Positions 41,982 to 42,086 of a stretch of DNA of 42,086 bases are shown piece by piece. Location of the stretch: positions 7,287 to 49,372 of the forward strand of contig NW_005194878.1 in NCBI RefSeq assembly GCF_000372725.1, in the 5' to 3' direction. The notes below the pieces were generated by a model, which saw nothing but the letters and a program-made list of their open reading frames with translations, was not told where the DNA came from and made no database searches. Position 1 is the first letter of the stretch; each line of letters starts with the position of its first letter. The stretch comes from Emiliania huxleyi CCMP1516. Taxonomy: Eukaryota > Haptophyta > Isochrysidales > Noelaerhabdaceae. The position numbers and the translations under genes were made by a program.

Positions 41982-42086
41982 CCCCCACCTACTCCCCGCT
42001 CTCGTGGCGTGAGGTCTTGCGAGCTCTTTGTCCGCCGTCGGGCCCCCCCCCCCCCCCCCCCAAAAGGATGAGGAGCCAAACAAAAA

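Noticed and set aside
1..42086. Bacterial contamination as the source of the nitrile hydratase gene
   Set aside because: The gene has spliceosomal-type introns and lies among eukaryotic genes of similar base composition.

Overview
The window is GC-rich nuclear DNA from a photosynthetic protist, most likely a haptophyte of the Emiliania/Chrysochromulina type. The reasons are: genes split by short introns, many of which read best as GC-AG rather than GT-AG; a protein with a bipartite leader (secretory signal plus twin-arginine lumen signal) as expected for a secondary plastid; a nitrile hydratase whose beta and alpha subunits are fused, known from several protist lineages; RCC1/F-box, ankyrin-kinase and armadillo proteins; and abundant minisatellites. 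Nothing looks bacterial: there are no operons and no Shine-Dalgarno-led starts.

Layout. 1-1.7 kb is microsatellite plus a 30-bp minisatellite. 1.76-2.49 kb (-) is a thioredoxin-PUL protein; 3.78-5.16 kb (-) a membrane-anchored arginine-deiminase-family enzyme; 6.49-7.27 kb (-) a PDZ membrane protein; 7.44-8.04 kb (+) the last exon of a sodium:solute symporter; 8.83-10.2 kb (-) a lipocalin-like (HRI1-like) plus GNAT acetyltransferase protein. 10.5-14.3 kb is repeat-rich. 14.4-15.9 kb holds small unknown genes. 16.26-19.09 kb (+) is the centrepiece: a four-exon gene for nitrile hydratase beta, nitrile hydratase alpha and an alpha/beta hydrolase in one chain, with a telomere-like repeat in its first intron. 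20.4-21.7 kb (+) is a PAN/proline-rich membrane glycoprotein. 21.9-26.5 kb holds small genes, an RCC1 fragment, a plastid-lumen protein, 3-hydroxyisobutyrate dehydrogenase-like protein and an EF-hand protein. 27.0-28.5 kb (-) is a six-exon membrane RING protein. 29.7-31.6 kb (-) is a broken HET-like/armadillo gene between direct repeats. 32.4-35.8 kb (-) is a seven-exon receptor-like protein with signal peptide, ankyrin repeats, membrane helix, coiled coil, kinase and RING. 36.3-37.7 kb (-) is an F-box/RCC1 gene with an internal amber codon. 37.9-41.3 kb (+) is a hexapeptide-repeat membrane acyltransferase running directly into a cyclic-nucleotide phosphodiesterase. The last 400 bp hold the end of an unknown gene.

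The neighbouring genes do not form one pathway; each is its own transcription unit. Two themes recur. First, unusual fusions: nitrile hydratase plus hydrolase, ankyrin-kinase-RING, acyltransferase plus phosphodiesterase. Second, introns whose first bases copy the first bases of the downstream exon, often with a tandem repeat between the copies. I inferred splice sites by eye from frame continuity and family alignment from memory; no search or RNA data were available.
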